Assembly (NCBI GenBank): GCA_017889845.1
Contig: JAGGAJ010000018.1
Location: 1-16,099, forward strand
Direction of reading: 5' to 3'
Length of the DNA: 16,099 nucleotides
Source of the DNA: Deltaproteobacteria bacterium
Lineage (GTDB): Bacteria; Desulfobacterota; Deferrimicrobia; Deferrimicrobiales; Deferrimicrobiaceae
Part shown: positions 6,054 through 12,541 of the stretch, in pieces
Layout: each line of letters begins with the position of its first letter
Numbering within the stretch: the stretch's first letter is position 1
The notes under the pieces: model-generated
Databases searched by the model: none
Told to the model about the DNA's origin: nothing
The model's input: only the letters and a program-made list of their open reading frames with translations
Made by a program: the position numbers and the translations under genes

Positions 6054-6320
6054 ACAGCGGGGGTACCCCAGCGGCGCGGAGCTCGTATTGGGGCGGAGGC
6101 CGCAAGTGTGGAACCGGCGGAGACCCCGCTGTCGTTATGGGAGTGGCGAACGCTTGGCGATGAGCGTGGCCAAAGGGCGGGGAGATGAACGCAGGGCACG
6201 TTCACTGGTCGGAGCCGGGGAGCCGGACGGTCGGATGCGAACGGCCCCCCTCCCGGAGGCGGAGCGACCCGTAACGATCGAAGGGGCCGGCAGGGGAGTT
6301 CAGAGCGGGCGCTGGCCTTA
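6054..6320 (+). ncRNA. Second candidate structured RNA segment, unknown family
   Basis: No convincing reading frame is present, but base pairing is dense. ACAGCGGGG (6054-6062) pairs with CCCCGCTGT (6124-6132), enclosing CCCCA/TGGGG (6066-6070 with 6089-6093) and a GCGG-AGG-CCGC hairpin (6093-6103). Downstream lie a TGAACG...CGTTCA hairpin (around 6186-6204) and a larger CCGGG...CCCGG stem near 6215-6255. The multi-hairpin layout, without coding, is like mobile-element RNAs such as the HEARO/omega-RNA or a decayed group II intron, but no nuclease or reverse transcriptase gene adjoins it and I cannot confirm either. It ends directly at the REP-like palindrome. The strand is assumed. Confidence 0.33.
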
Positions 6321-6369
6321 GGGGGACATTCTTGATCTTTTGGGGGAAGCAGGGGAAGAGTGTCCCCCG
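6321..6369. repeat. REP-like palindromic repeat, copy 1
   Basis: GGGGGACATTC (6321-6331) is the inverted complement, with one mismatch, of GAGTGTCCCCC (near 6358-6368). The roughly 28-base interior contains GGGGGAAGCAGGGGAAG. A closely similar element lies at 15987-16034. Such small palindromes with conserved ends, lying just outside genes, resemble REP sequences moved by REP-associated tyrosine transposases. It lies 5 bases beyond the Nudix gene stop and could also end transcription from either side. Confidence 0.6.
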
Positions 6370-6373
6370 CCAG

Positions 6374-6787
6374 CTATAGAGGTTTTTCCCCTGTCCTTTT
6401 ATAGCGAAAATAATCGGCCAGGATCTTCGCGTGGTCGAAGGCGAGCGGGGAGGGGAGGTCGCCCTCGGAGAACAGCCGCGCCTCGGCGGCGTCGTCGCCC
6501 CCCGACGGGGACCCATCGGCCCGTCCGATGTACACCGTCGATACGGTGTGGTGGCGCGGGTCGCGGGCAGGGTCCGAGTAGACGCCCAGGAGGGCGGTGA
6601 GGGTCACGGCGAGCCCCGTCTCCTCGCGGGCCTCGCGCACGGCCGCAGCCTCGACCGTCTCCCCCGCTTCGACGAACCCTCCGGGGATGGCCCACCCCGC
6701 GGGGGGGTGCTTCCGCCGCACGAGGACGATGCGGTTCCCCACCTCGACGATCACATCCGCGGTGGGGAGGGGATTCCTTGACGGCAT
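6374..6787 (-). CDS. Nudix hydrolase, ADP-ribose pyrophosphatase-like
   Basis: A 137-residue protein with a complete Nudix box, G37-x5-E43-x7-R51-E52-x-x-E55-E56-x-G58, which binds the divalent metal and positions hydrolysis of a nucleoside diphosphate linked to another group. The flanking 'LLGVYSDPARDPRHHTVSTV' is typical of archaeal/bacterial ADP-ribose pyrophosphatases, so ADP-ribose is the best substrate guess, though not certain. The ATG at 6785-6787 has GGAGAG about 4 bases upstream. It is divergent from the LysE-family gene, 57 bases away. A weak promoter on the minus strand, TTGGCG (6853-6858) with a 17-base spacer to TATAGC (6830-6835), could serve it. Its final codons are notably AT-rich compared with the rest and abut the REP-like repeat, so the C-terminal tail may have been altered by insertion there. 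Confidence 0.88.
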   Translation of the reverse strand: MPSRNPLPTADVIVEVGNRIVLVRRKHPPAGWAIPGGFVEAGETVEAAAVREAREETGLAVTLTALLGVYSDPARDPRHHTVSTVYIGRADGSPSGGDDAAEARLFSEGDLPSPLAFDHAKILADYFRYKRTGEKPL

Positions 6788-6828
6788 GGGCTCTCCGGCC
6801 GCGCGGAGCCGTCCCGGCGGCGATTTTA

Positions 6829-6837
6829 TGCTATAAA
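6829..6837 (+). promoter_or_regulatory. Extended -10 promoter, probably giving a leaderless mRNA
   Basis: TGC-TATAAA at 6829-6837 is a TGn-extended -10 box (5 of 6 to TATAAT) inside an AT-rich island of an otherwise GC-rich spacer. No -35 box is evident. The spacing predicts transcription to begin at about 6843-6845, right at the ATG of the LysE-family gene. That gene has no Shine-Dalgarno sequence. Confidence 0.5.
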
Positions 6838-6844
6838 TTCTAAT

Positions 6845-7534
6845 ATGAATTTCGCCAATCCTGCAGCGATCTTCGTGTCCTCCTTCATCATCGGCCTCTC
6901 CGGCGCGCTGATGCCCGGGCCGCTGCTCGCCGTCACCATCCGCCACACGACCCGGCAGGGATTCATCGCCGCGCCGCTCCTGGTGCTCGGCCACGCCGTC
7001 CTCGAAGCGGGGCTCCTCTGCCTCCTCGTCTTCGGCCTGACGGAATGGCTGAGGGGGGACCTGGCGGTCACCGTCATCGCGCTGCTGGGCGCCGCCATGC
7101 TCCTGCGGATGTCGGTCGGGATGGCCCGGGAGGTCCGGACGCTGCGGTTCGAGGGAGCGGGATCGCCGGCCGGGGAGCCCGGGGACGCCGTTTCGACGGG
7201 CGGCGGCGGCGACGTCCCGCTCCGGCCCTTCCTCGACGGGATCGTCGCGTCCGCCTCCAACCCGTACTGGTCGCTTTGGTGGGCCACCATCGGCCTCGGG
7301 TACATGGTCCTGTCGCGCGGCCAGGGATGGATCGGACTCGCCTCCTTCTTCGCGGGGCACATCCTCGCCGACGCCGCGTGGTACCTCTTCGTCGGGACGG
7401 CGGTGGCGGCCGGGCGCGGCTGGTTCACCGACCGCGTGTACCGGGGTGTGGTCGGCGCCTGTGCGGCCTTCCTGGCGTTCTTCGCCCTGTCCTTCGGATA
7501 CATGGGTTTTTCGCGGCTCCTCCGGTACTTGTAG
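6845..7534 (+). CDS. LysE/RhtB-family membrane exporter
   Basis: A 229-residue inner-membrane protein with about six hydrophobic segments (roughly 7-30, 40-63, 72-93, 145-158, 164-186 and 203-222), matching LysE/RhtB-type amino-acid and small-molecule exporters. The family hallmark near the N-terminus is 'GALMPGPLLAVTIRH' (20-34) and the second-half hallmark is 'ASASNPYWSLWW' (135-146). A glycine-rich, flexible loop (about 103-125) links the halves. The substrate is unknown. There is no Shine-Dalgarno sequence before the ATG at 6845, and an extended -10 box ends only 7 bases upstream, so it may be translated from a leaderless mRNA. The fusion gene starts 27 bases after its stop and may be co-transcribed, without an obvious functional link. 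Confidence 0.85.
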   Translation: MNFANPAAIFVSSFIIGLSGALMPGPLLAVTIRHTTRQGFIAAPLLVLGHAVLEAGLLCLLVFGLTEWLRGDLAVTVIALLGAAMLLRMSVGMAREVRTLRFEGAGSPAGEPGDAVSTGGGGDVPLRPFLDGIVASASNPYWSLWWATIGLGYMVLSRGQGWIGLASFFAGHILADAAWYLFVGTAVAAGRGWFTDRVYRGVVGACAAFLAFFALSFGYMGFSRLLRYL

Positions 7535-7561
7535 AAGGCACACCACCCTGGAGGCCTCAAC

Positions 7562-10060
7562 ATGAAAGCGGTCGTGATGGCGGGGGGGTTCGGAACGAGA
7601 TTGCGTCCGCTGACGGAGAAGCTTCCCAAGCCGATGGCGTACGTTGCGAACCGGCCGATGATGGAGCACGTGATCCGGCTGCTGGCGAAGGAGGGGATCA
7701 ACGACCACGAGGTGCTCCTCTACTTCCACCCCGAAAAGATCAGTTCGTATTTCGGGGATGGCGCCCCGTGGGGGGTGAAGATGGGCTACAACGCGGCCGA
7801 TGGGGACTATGGGACCGCGGGGGCGGTGAAGGACGCCGAGGGGCGCCTCTCCGGGACCTTCCTGGTGATCAGCGCGGACATCATCACCGACTTCGACCTG
7901 TCCCGGGCGATCGATTTCCACAGGGAGCAAAAGGCGGCGGTCACCATCGTCCTGACCCGCGTGCCGAACCCGCTCCAGTACGGGATCGTCCTCACCGAGG
8001 AGGACGGCCGGATCATCCGGTTCCTCGAGAAGCCCACGTGGGGCGAAGTTTTCTCCGACACGATCAATACGGGGATCTACATCATCGAGCCCGAGGTGCT
8101 CGCCCTCATCCCCCCGAAGAAGAACTTCGACTTCAGCAAGAACCTGTTTCCCGCCATGCTCCAGCGAGGCGACCGGCTCCTGGGGTACATCGCGGAAGGG
8201 TACTGGAAGGACGTGGGGAACCTGGACGAGTACCTCAACGTCCACCTCGACATCCTGTCCGGGAAGGTACAGATCGAGTTCGATGGGAAGAAGGCCTCCC
8301 AGGGGAACGTCTGGATCGGCGAGGGGACGAAGGTGGACTACACCGCGGAGCTGGAGAACGTCCTGCTGGGGAAGGAGTGCGTCGTCGGATCCGGCGTCGT
8401 CATGAGCAATGTGGTCGTCGGGGACGGCTGCGTGATCGAGGACGGCGCGGTGATCCAGTCCTCGGTGCTGTGGCCGCGGGTGGCGGTCGGGAAAGGGGCG
8501 CGGATCCTCGAGAACATCATCGGTTCCGACTCGAAGGTCCACCGCGGGGCGTTCCTCGCGGAGCGGGCGGTCGTCAGCGACCACTGCACCATCGGGATCG
8601 AGGCGGTGGTCAAGGCGAACGTCAAGGTGTGGCCCCACAAGGTAGTGGAGGACGGTGCGGTCCTCTCCTCCTCCCTCATCTGGGGGGAGAAGTGGGCGCG
8701 TTCCCTGTTCGGCGCCTACGGGATCGTCGGGCTCGCCAACATCGAGATCTCCCCCGAGTTCGCGGCGAAGCTGGGTGCCGCCTACGCGGCCACCTTCGGG
8801 CGGAAGGTGGTCCTCTCCACCAGCCGGGACAGCCACAAGGTGTCGCGGATGATCAACCGGGCGATCATGACGGGGATGCTCTCCGTGGGCGTGGACGTGC
8901 ACGACTACGGCGTTACCCCGCTCCCGGTGGTGCGGTTCCTCGCGCGGTCCCACCGCGACGAGCGGGGGGGGGTGCACACGCGGAAGAGCCCCTTCAATCC
9001 GTCCTTCGTCGACCTCAAGTTCTTCGACGACTCGGGCCTCGACCTGCCGATGGGGCTGGAGAAGAACATCGAGAACCTCTTCTTCCGGGAGGACTTCGTC
9101 CGGGCGGACATCGACGAGACGGGCGGGATCACCTTCCCGGTGGGAGGGTTCGACCTGTACGTCGACGGATTCCTGAAATCCGTGGACGCGAAAACCATCG
9201 CCGCCAGGAAATACAACATCGTCCTGGATTACTCGCACGGCTCCTCTTCCGTCATCTTCCCGCGAATTCTCGGGCAGCTGGGGGTGGAAACGGTCGCGCT
9301 GAACGCCATCCTCGACCCGGGGCGGATCACCCGCACCCAGGAGGAGTTCGACCGGGGGCTCCACCACCTCGCGGCGATCGCACGGTCCCTCTCCGCCGAC
9401 TTCGGCGTCATGCTGGACACGGGCGGGGAGAAGATCTTCCTGGTGGACGAGAAGGGGGACGCCCTACCGGACGCGACGGCGCTCCAGGTGATGTGCCTCC
9501 TCGCATGCCGTCAGGCGCGCCAGGGCGTGGTGGGCGTCCCCGTGACCGCGTCGCGGAACATCGAGCAGATCGCGGGGCGGTTCGGGATGGACGTGGTCCG
9601 GACCCGCACGCTGCCCCGGTCGATCATGGAGACGGCGGCGCGCGAGGGGGTGGCCTTCGCCGGCGACGGCACCGGCGGCTATGTCTTCCCGCGCTTCCAG
9701 CCCGCCTTCGATGGAATGTTCGCCATGGTCAAGGTCATGGAACTGCTGGCGGCGGAGGGGCGCACCCTCTCGGACATCCTCCGGGAGATCCCCCCCACCG
9801 CGATCCTGCACCGGAAGATCCCCTGCGCGTGGGAGAACAAGGGGTCGCTGATGCGGATGCTGACCACGCACGCCAAGGGGATGCCAAGCCAGTTCATCGA
9901 CGGCGTGAAGATATTCGAGGGGGAGGACTGGGCTCTCATCTACCCGAGCCAGGATGAGGCGTACTTCCACCTCGTGGTCGAGTCCGGCGACCGCCGCGAC
10001 GCGGAAGCGCTCGCCGACCAGTACGCGGACCTCTTCGGGACCTGGGGAAAGAAGCTGTGA
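7562..10060 (+). CDS. Sugar-1-phosphate nucleotidyltransferase / phosphomannomutase-like fusion
   Basis: An 832-residue cytoplasmic protein with three parts. Residues 1-235 are a nucleotidyltransferase with GGFGTRLRPLTEKLPKP (8-24), metal-site D106 in 'ISADIITDFD', EKP (156-158) and NTG (169-171). Residues 245-375 are a left-handed beta-helix of hexapeptide repeats. Residues 380-832 resemble alpha-D-phosphohexomutases, with 'SRDSHKVSRMINRAI' (421-435) as domain I. In the mutase half S476 (KSPFNP) may stand for the phosphoserine, but the metal loop DxDxDR reads DTGGEK (619-624) and the phosphate loop RPSGTEP reads YPSQDEA (794-800). The mutase activity is therefore doubtful. Similar long fusions annotated as mannose-1-phosphate guanylyltransferase occur in cyanobacteria and actinobacteria. 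The sugar and nucleotide are not determinable here. TGGAGG precedes the ATG at good distance. Confidence 0.9.
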   Translation: MKAVVMAGGFGTRLRPLTEKLPKPMAYVANRPMMEHVIRLLAKEGINDHEVLLYFHPEKISSYFGDGAPWGVKMGYNAADGDYGTAGAVKDAEGRLSGTFLVISADIITDFDLSRAIDFHREQKAAVTIVLTRVPNPLQYGIVLTEEDGRIIRFLEKPTWGEVFSDTINTGIYIIEPEVLALIPPKKNFDFSKNLFPAMLQRGDRLLGYIAEGYWKDVGNLDEYLNVHLDILSGKVQIEFDGKKASQGNVWIGEGTKVDYTAELENVLLGKECVVGSGVVMSNVVVGDGCVIEDGAVIQSSVLWPRVAVGKGARILENIIGSDSKVHRGAFLAERAVVSDHCTIGIEAVVKANVKVWPHKVVEDGAVLSSSLIWGEKWARSLFGAYGIVGLANIEISPEFAAKLGAAYAATFGRKVVLSTSRDSHKVSRMINRAIMTGMLSVGVDVHDYGVTPLPVVRFLARSHRDERGGVHTRKSPFNPSFVDLKFFDDSGLDLPMGLEKNIENLFFREDFVRADIDETGGITFPVGGFDLYVDGFLKSVDAKTIAARKYNIVLDYSHGSSSVIFPRILGQLGVETVALNAILDPGRITRTQEEFDRGLHHLAAIARSLSADFGVMLDTGGEKIFLVDEKGDALPDATALQVMCLLACRQARQGVVGVPVTASRNIEQIAGRFGMDVVRTRTLPRSIMETAAREGVAFAGDGTGGYVFPRFQPAFDGMFAMVKVMELLAAEGRTLSDILREIPPTAILHRKIPCAWENKGSLMRMLTTHAKGMPSQFIDGVKIFEGEDWALIYPSQDEAYFHLVVESGDRRDAEALADQYADLFGTWGKKL

Positions 10061-10704
10061 CGGCTGCGCTCCCCCTGCGCGTGTACGTGATGGAGGTGGG
10101 GCCGCTCGCCGAGAACGCCTACATCGTCGAGCACGTGGAGAGCCGGAAGGCCGCGGTGGTCGATCCGGGCGACGAGGGGGAGGAGATCCTTTCGCGGATC
10201 GCGGAGCGGGGGATCACCCTCGACAAGATCCTGCTGACCCACGGGCACTTCGACCACGTGGGGGCGGTGCGGACCCTCCGGGAGCGGACGGGGGCGCAGA
10301 TCCACGTCCACGCGGAGGAGGTCGAGCGGATGCGGACGGCGGGCCGCCAGGGGGGGATGTTCGGCCTGAGCGTGGAAAATCCGCCGGCACCCGACGTGCT
10401 GGTCCGGGAGGGGGACGTGGTGGAACTGGGGGACCAGCGGTTCCGGGTCCTGCACACCCCGGGACACACACCCGGGCACGTCGCGTTCCTGACCGGGGAG
10501 ATGGCCTTCGTGGGCGACCTGATCTTCGCGGGATCCATCGGCCGGACGGACCTGCCGGGGGGATCGTTCGAGGACCTGATCCGGGCCGTGCGGGAGAAGA
10601 TCTTCACCCTGCCGGACCGGACCGTACTGTTCCCGGGGCACGGGCCCGCCACGACGGTGGGGGAGGAGAAGCGGAGCAATCCGTTCTTCACGGGAGGGCT
10701 GTGA
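10057..10704 (+). CDS. Metallo-beta-lactamase-fold hydrolase, glyoxalase II-like
   Basis: A 215-residue hydrolase of the MBL superfamily. The metal ligands are all present: THGHFDH (61-67), H137 in HTPGHTPGH, D154 in FVGDLIF, and H195 in FPGHGP. The compact length, single domain and 'GSIGRTDLPGGS' (159-170) match small glyoxalase II-like enzymes (YcbL type), which hydrolyse thioesters such as S-lactoylglutathione; the true substrate is unknown. The GTG start at 10057 overlaps the stop of the fusion gene (GTGA); without a strong ribosome site this suggests coupled translation. An internal ATG at 10090 would remove the first strand. It stands 4 bases before coaBC. Confidence 0.9.
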   Translation: MTAALPLRVYVMEVGPLAENAYIVEHVESRKAAVVDPGDEGEEILSRIAERGITLDKILLTHGHFDHVGAVRTLRERTGAQIHVHAEEVERMRTAGRQGGMFGLSVENPPAPDVLVREGDVVELGDQRFRVLHTPGHTPGHVAFLTGEMAFVGDLIFAGSIGRTDLPGGSFEDLIRAVREKIFTLPDRTVLFPGHGPATTVGEEKRSNPFFTGGL

Positions 10705-10708
10705 GAAA

Positions 10709-11911
10709 ATGACCGACCTCGCGGGCAAGGAGGTCCTCCTCGGCGTGACCGGGGGGATCGCGGCGTACAAGGCGTGCGAGATCGTCCGGGACCTGCGGAA
10801 GGAGGGGGCGAACGTCCACGTCGTCCTCACCGCCTCGGGCGCCCGGTTCATCACCCCGCTCACGCTCCAGACCCTTTCGAAGAACCCCGTCCACACCGAC
10901 CTGTTCGACCTGCTCTCCGAGTCGGATATCGGCCACATCGCCCTGGCGCAGAAGGCGCACCTCCTGATGATCGCCCCCGCCACGGCGAACATCCTCGGGA
11001 AGATCCGGAACGGGATCGCGGACGACCTGCTCTCCACGATCGTGATGGCCACCACGGCTCCGGTGCTGCTGGCCCCGGCCATGAACACCCAGATGTACGC
11101 CTCCCCGGCGGTGGTGGAGAACGTCGAGGTCCTCCGGGGGCGGGGTTTCACCTTCGTGGACCCGGACGAGGGAGAACTCGCCTGCGGTACCGTGGGACCG
11201 GGACGCCTGGCGGACACGCCGAAGATCGTCGAGATGGCGCGGATCCTGCTGGCGGAGAAGATCCTCAAAGGGAGGAAGGTGGTGGTGAGCGCGGGCCCCA
11301 CGGCGGAGGACATCGACCCGGTGCGGTTCCTGACGAACCGCTCCAGCGGGAAGATGGGGTTCGCCATGGCGGTGGCGGCGAGGCGGTTCGGCGCGGACGT
11401 GACGCTGGTGGCGGGCCCCTCCCCCCTCGCGGACCCGTCGTTCCTCAGGACCATCCGGGTGCGCTCCGCGCGGGAGATGATGGGGGAGGTCCTCGCCGCG
11501 GCGGAAGGGGCGGACGCGGTGATCATGGCGGCGGCGGTCGCGGACTTCCGGCCGGAGCACGCGGCGGGACAGAAGATCCGGAAGGAGCGGTTCGACCGGG
11601 CGGTGAAACTGGTCCCGACGGACGACATCCTCGCCACCCTCGGCCGGTCGAAGGGGAGCCGGGTGCTCGTCGGCTTCGCGGCGGAGACGAACGACCTCGA
11701 GGGGAACGCGCTGGAGAAGATGCGGCGCAAGAACCTCGACGCCATCGTGGCGAACGACGTCTCCCGCCCCGAGATCGGCTTCGCCTCGGACAGCAACGAG
11801 GTGCGCGTGTACTTCTCCGACGGGACGGCCATCGACCTGGCCATGGCGGCAAAGGACGCCATCGCCTCCGCTGTGTGGCGGGCGGTCCGCAGGAAGTTCC
11901 TCCCGGAATGA
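10709..11911 (+). CDS. coaBC: Bifunctional phosphopantothenoylcysteine synthetase/decarboxylase
   Basis: A 400-residue two-domain enzyme that condenses 4'-phosphopantothenate with cysteine (CTP-dependent, CoaB) and decarboxylates the product (FMN-dependent, CoaC) in CoA synthesis. The N-terminal flavoprotein half shows 'GVTGGIAAYKACEI' (12-25), catalytic H76 in DIGHIALA, 'PAMNTQM' (123-129) with N126, and C159 in 'LACG'. The C-terminal half starts near 187 with 'GRKVVVSAGPTAEDIDPVR', 'NRSSGKMGFAMA' (210-221), AAVADF (275-280) and K289. All expected catalytic residues are present and the length is normal. GGGAGG lies about 10 bases before the ATG. The stop overlaps the uracil-DNA glycosylase start by 4 bases. 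Confidence 0.96.
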   Translation: MTDLAGKEVLLGVTGGIAAYKACEIVRDLRKEGANVHVVLTASGARFITPLTLQTLSKNPVHTDLFDLLSESDIGHIALAQKAHLLMIAPATANILGKIRNGIADDLLSTIVMATTAPVLLAPAMNTQMYASPAVVENVEVLRGRGFTFVDPDEGELACGTVGPGRLADTPKIVEMARILLAEKILKGRKVVVSAGPTAEDIDPVRFLTNRSSGKMGFAMAVAARRFGADVTLVAGPSPLADPSFLRTIRVRSAREMMGEVLAAAEGADAVIMAAAVADFRPEHAAGQKIRKERFDRAVKLVPTDDILATLGRSKGSRVLVGFAAETNDLEGNALEKMRRKNLDAIVANDVSRPEIGFASDSNEVRVYFSDGTAIDLAMAAKDAIASAVWRAVRRKFLPE

Positions 11912-12540
11912 GCCGGGCGGCGTCCCGGAAGCTGCTTGCGGCGTGGCTCCGGGAGGTGGGGGTGGAGTACGTCCTGCGCCCGTCCCCCCGGGAAACCCTC
12001 GAGGACATCCGCAGGGAGCTCGCCGGCTGCGGGGGTTGTCCACTCTGCGCCGGGCGCAGCACGATCGTCTTCGGCACGGGGAATCCCCGCGCGCGGCTGA
12101 TGTTCGTCGGCGAGGGCCCGGGGGCGGACGAGGACCGGCAGGGGGAGCCGTTCGTCGGCGCCGCCGGGAAGCGGCTGAACCAGTGGATCGGGCGGATCGG
12201 CCTGCGGCGGGAGGACGTCTACATCGCCAACATCGTAAAGTGCCGTCCTCCGGGGAACCGTGCTCCCTTCCCGGACGAGGCGAAGGCGTGCCTGCCGTAC
12301 CTGACCCGGCAGATCCGCGCGATCCGCCCCGAAGTGATCTGCACCCTCGGGGCGACGGCGCTGAACCACCTCCTGGGCATCGAGGAGCGGATCACCCGGG
12401 AACGCGGCCGGTGGCGGGAGTTCGACGGAGTCCCGGTCCTGCCCACGTATCACCCCGCCTTCATCCTGCGCAACGCCGCGCGGGAGCCGGAGGTGTTCGA
12501 TGATTTCGAGACGCTCGCCCGTCGGCTCTCCCCCCGGTAG
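11908..12540 (+). CDS. Family 4 (Fe-S) uracil-DNA glycosylase
   Basis: A 210-residue enzyme of UDG family 4, which removes uracil from DNA in base excision repair. The four cluster cysteines fit as C41 and C44 (in CGGCPLC), C112 (IVKCRPPGNR) and C128 (ACLPYL); C47 is an extra cysteine. The active-site motif A is 'VGEGPGADED' (67-76), with 'PFVGAAGKRLNQWI' after it, and motif B is HPAF (182-185). A short N-terminal helical segment (1-40) precedes the domain. The gene's ATG overlaps the coaBC stop (ATGA). The reading frame ends one base before the preferred rlmI start. Members of this family were once annotated as phage SPO1 DNA polymerase-related. Confidence 0.94.
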   Translation: MSRAASRKLLAAWLREVGVEYVLRPSPRETLEDIRRELAGCGGCPLCAGRSTIVFGTGNPRARLMFVGEGPGADEDRQGEPFVGAAGKRLNQWIGRIGLRREDVYIANIVKCRPPGNRAPFPDEAKACLPYLTRQIRAIRPEVICTLGATALNHLLGIEERITRERGRWREFDGVPVLPTYHPAFILRNAAREPEVFDDFETLARRLSPR

Positions 12541-12541
12541 C

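Noticed and set aside
5729..6163. A 144-codon plus-strand frame in the non-coding block
   Set aside because: It shows no recognisable domain, lacks a ribosome site, starts inside the terminator-like hairpin, and its sequence is better explained by base-paired structure.
6210..6262. Possible group II intron domain V (GAGCCGGA... with a nearby GGATGCG)
   Set aside because: The bases resemble parts of domain V but do not form the required 34-base hairpin with the catalytic triad, and no 5' GTGYG-type boundary or reverse transcriptase was found. Kept only as an alternative to test.
6373..6405. GCTATA ... TATAGC inverted repeat in the AT-rich tail of the Nudix gene
   Set aside because: Six perfect pairs but with a 21-base loop; too weak alone to call a terminator or an insertion boundary.
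6374..9367. Minus-strand frame of 997 codons covering the Nudix gene and most of the fusion gene
   Set aside because: Only its last 137 codons (the Nudix protein) look like a protein. The rest is Asp/Arg/His/Pro-rich antisense of the fusion and LysE genes, a common artefact in GC-rich DNA.
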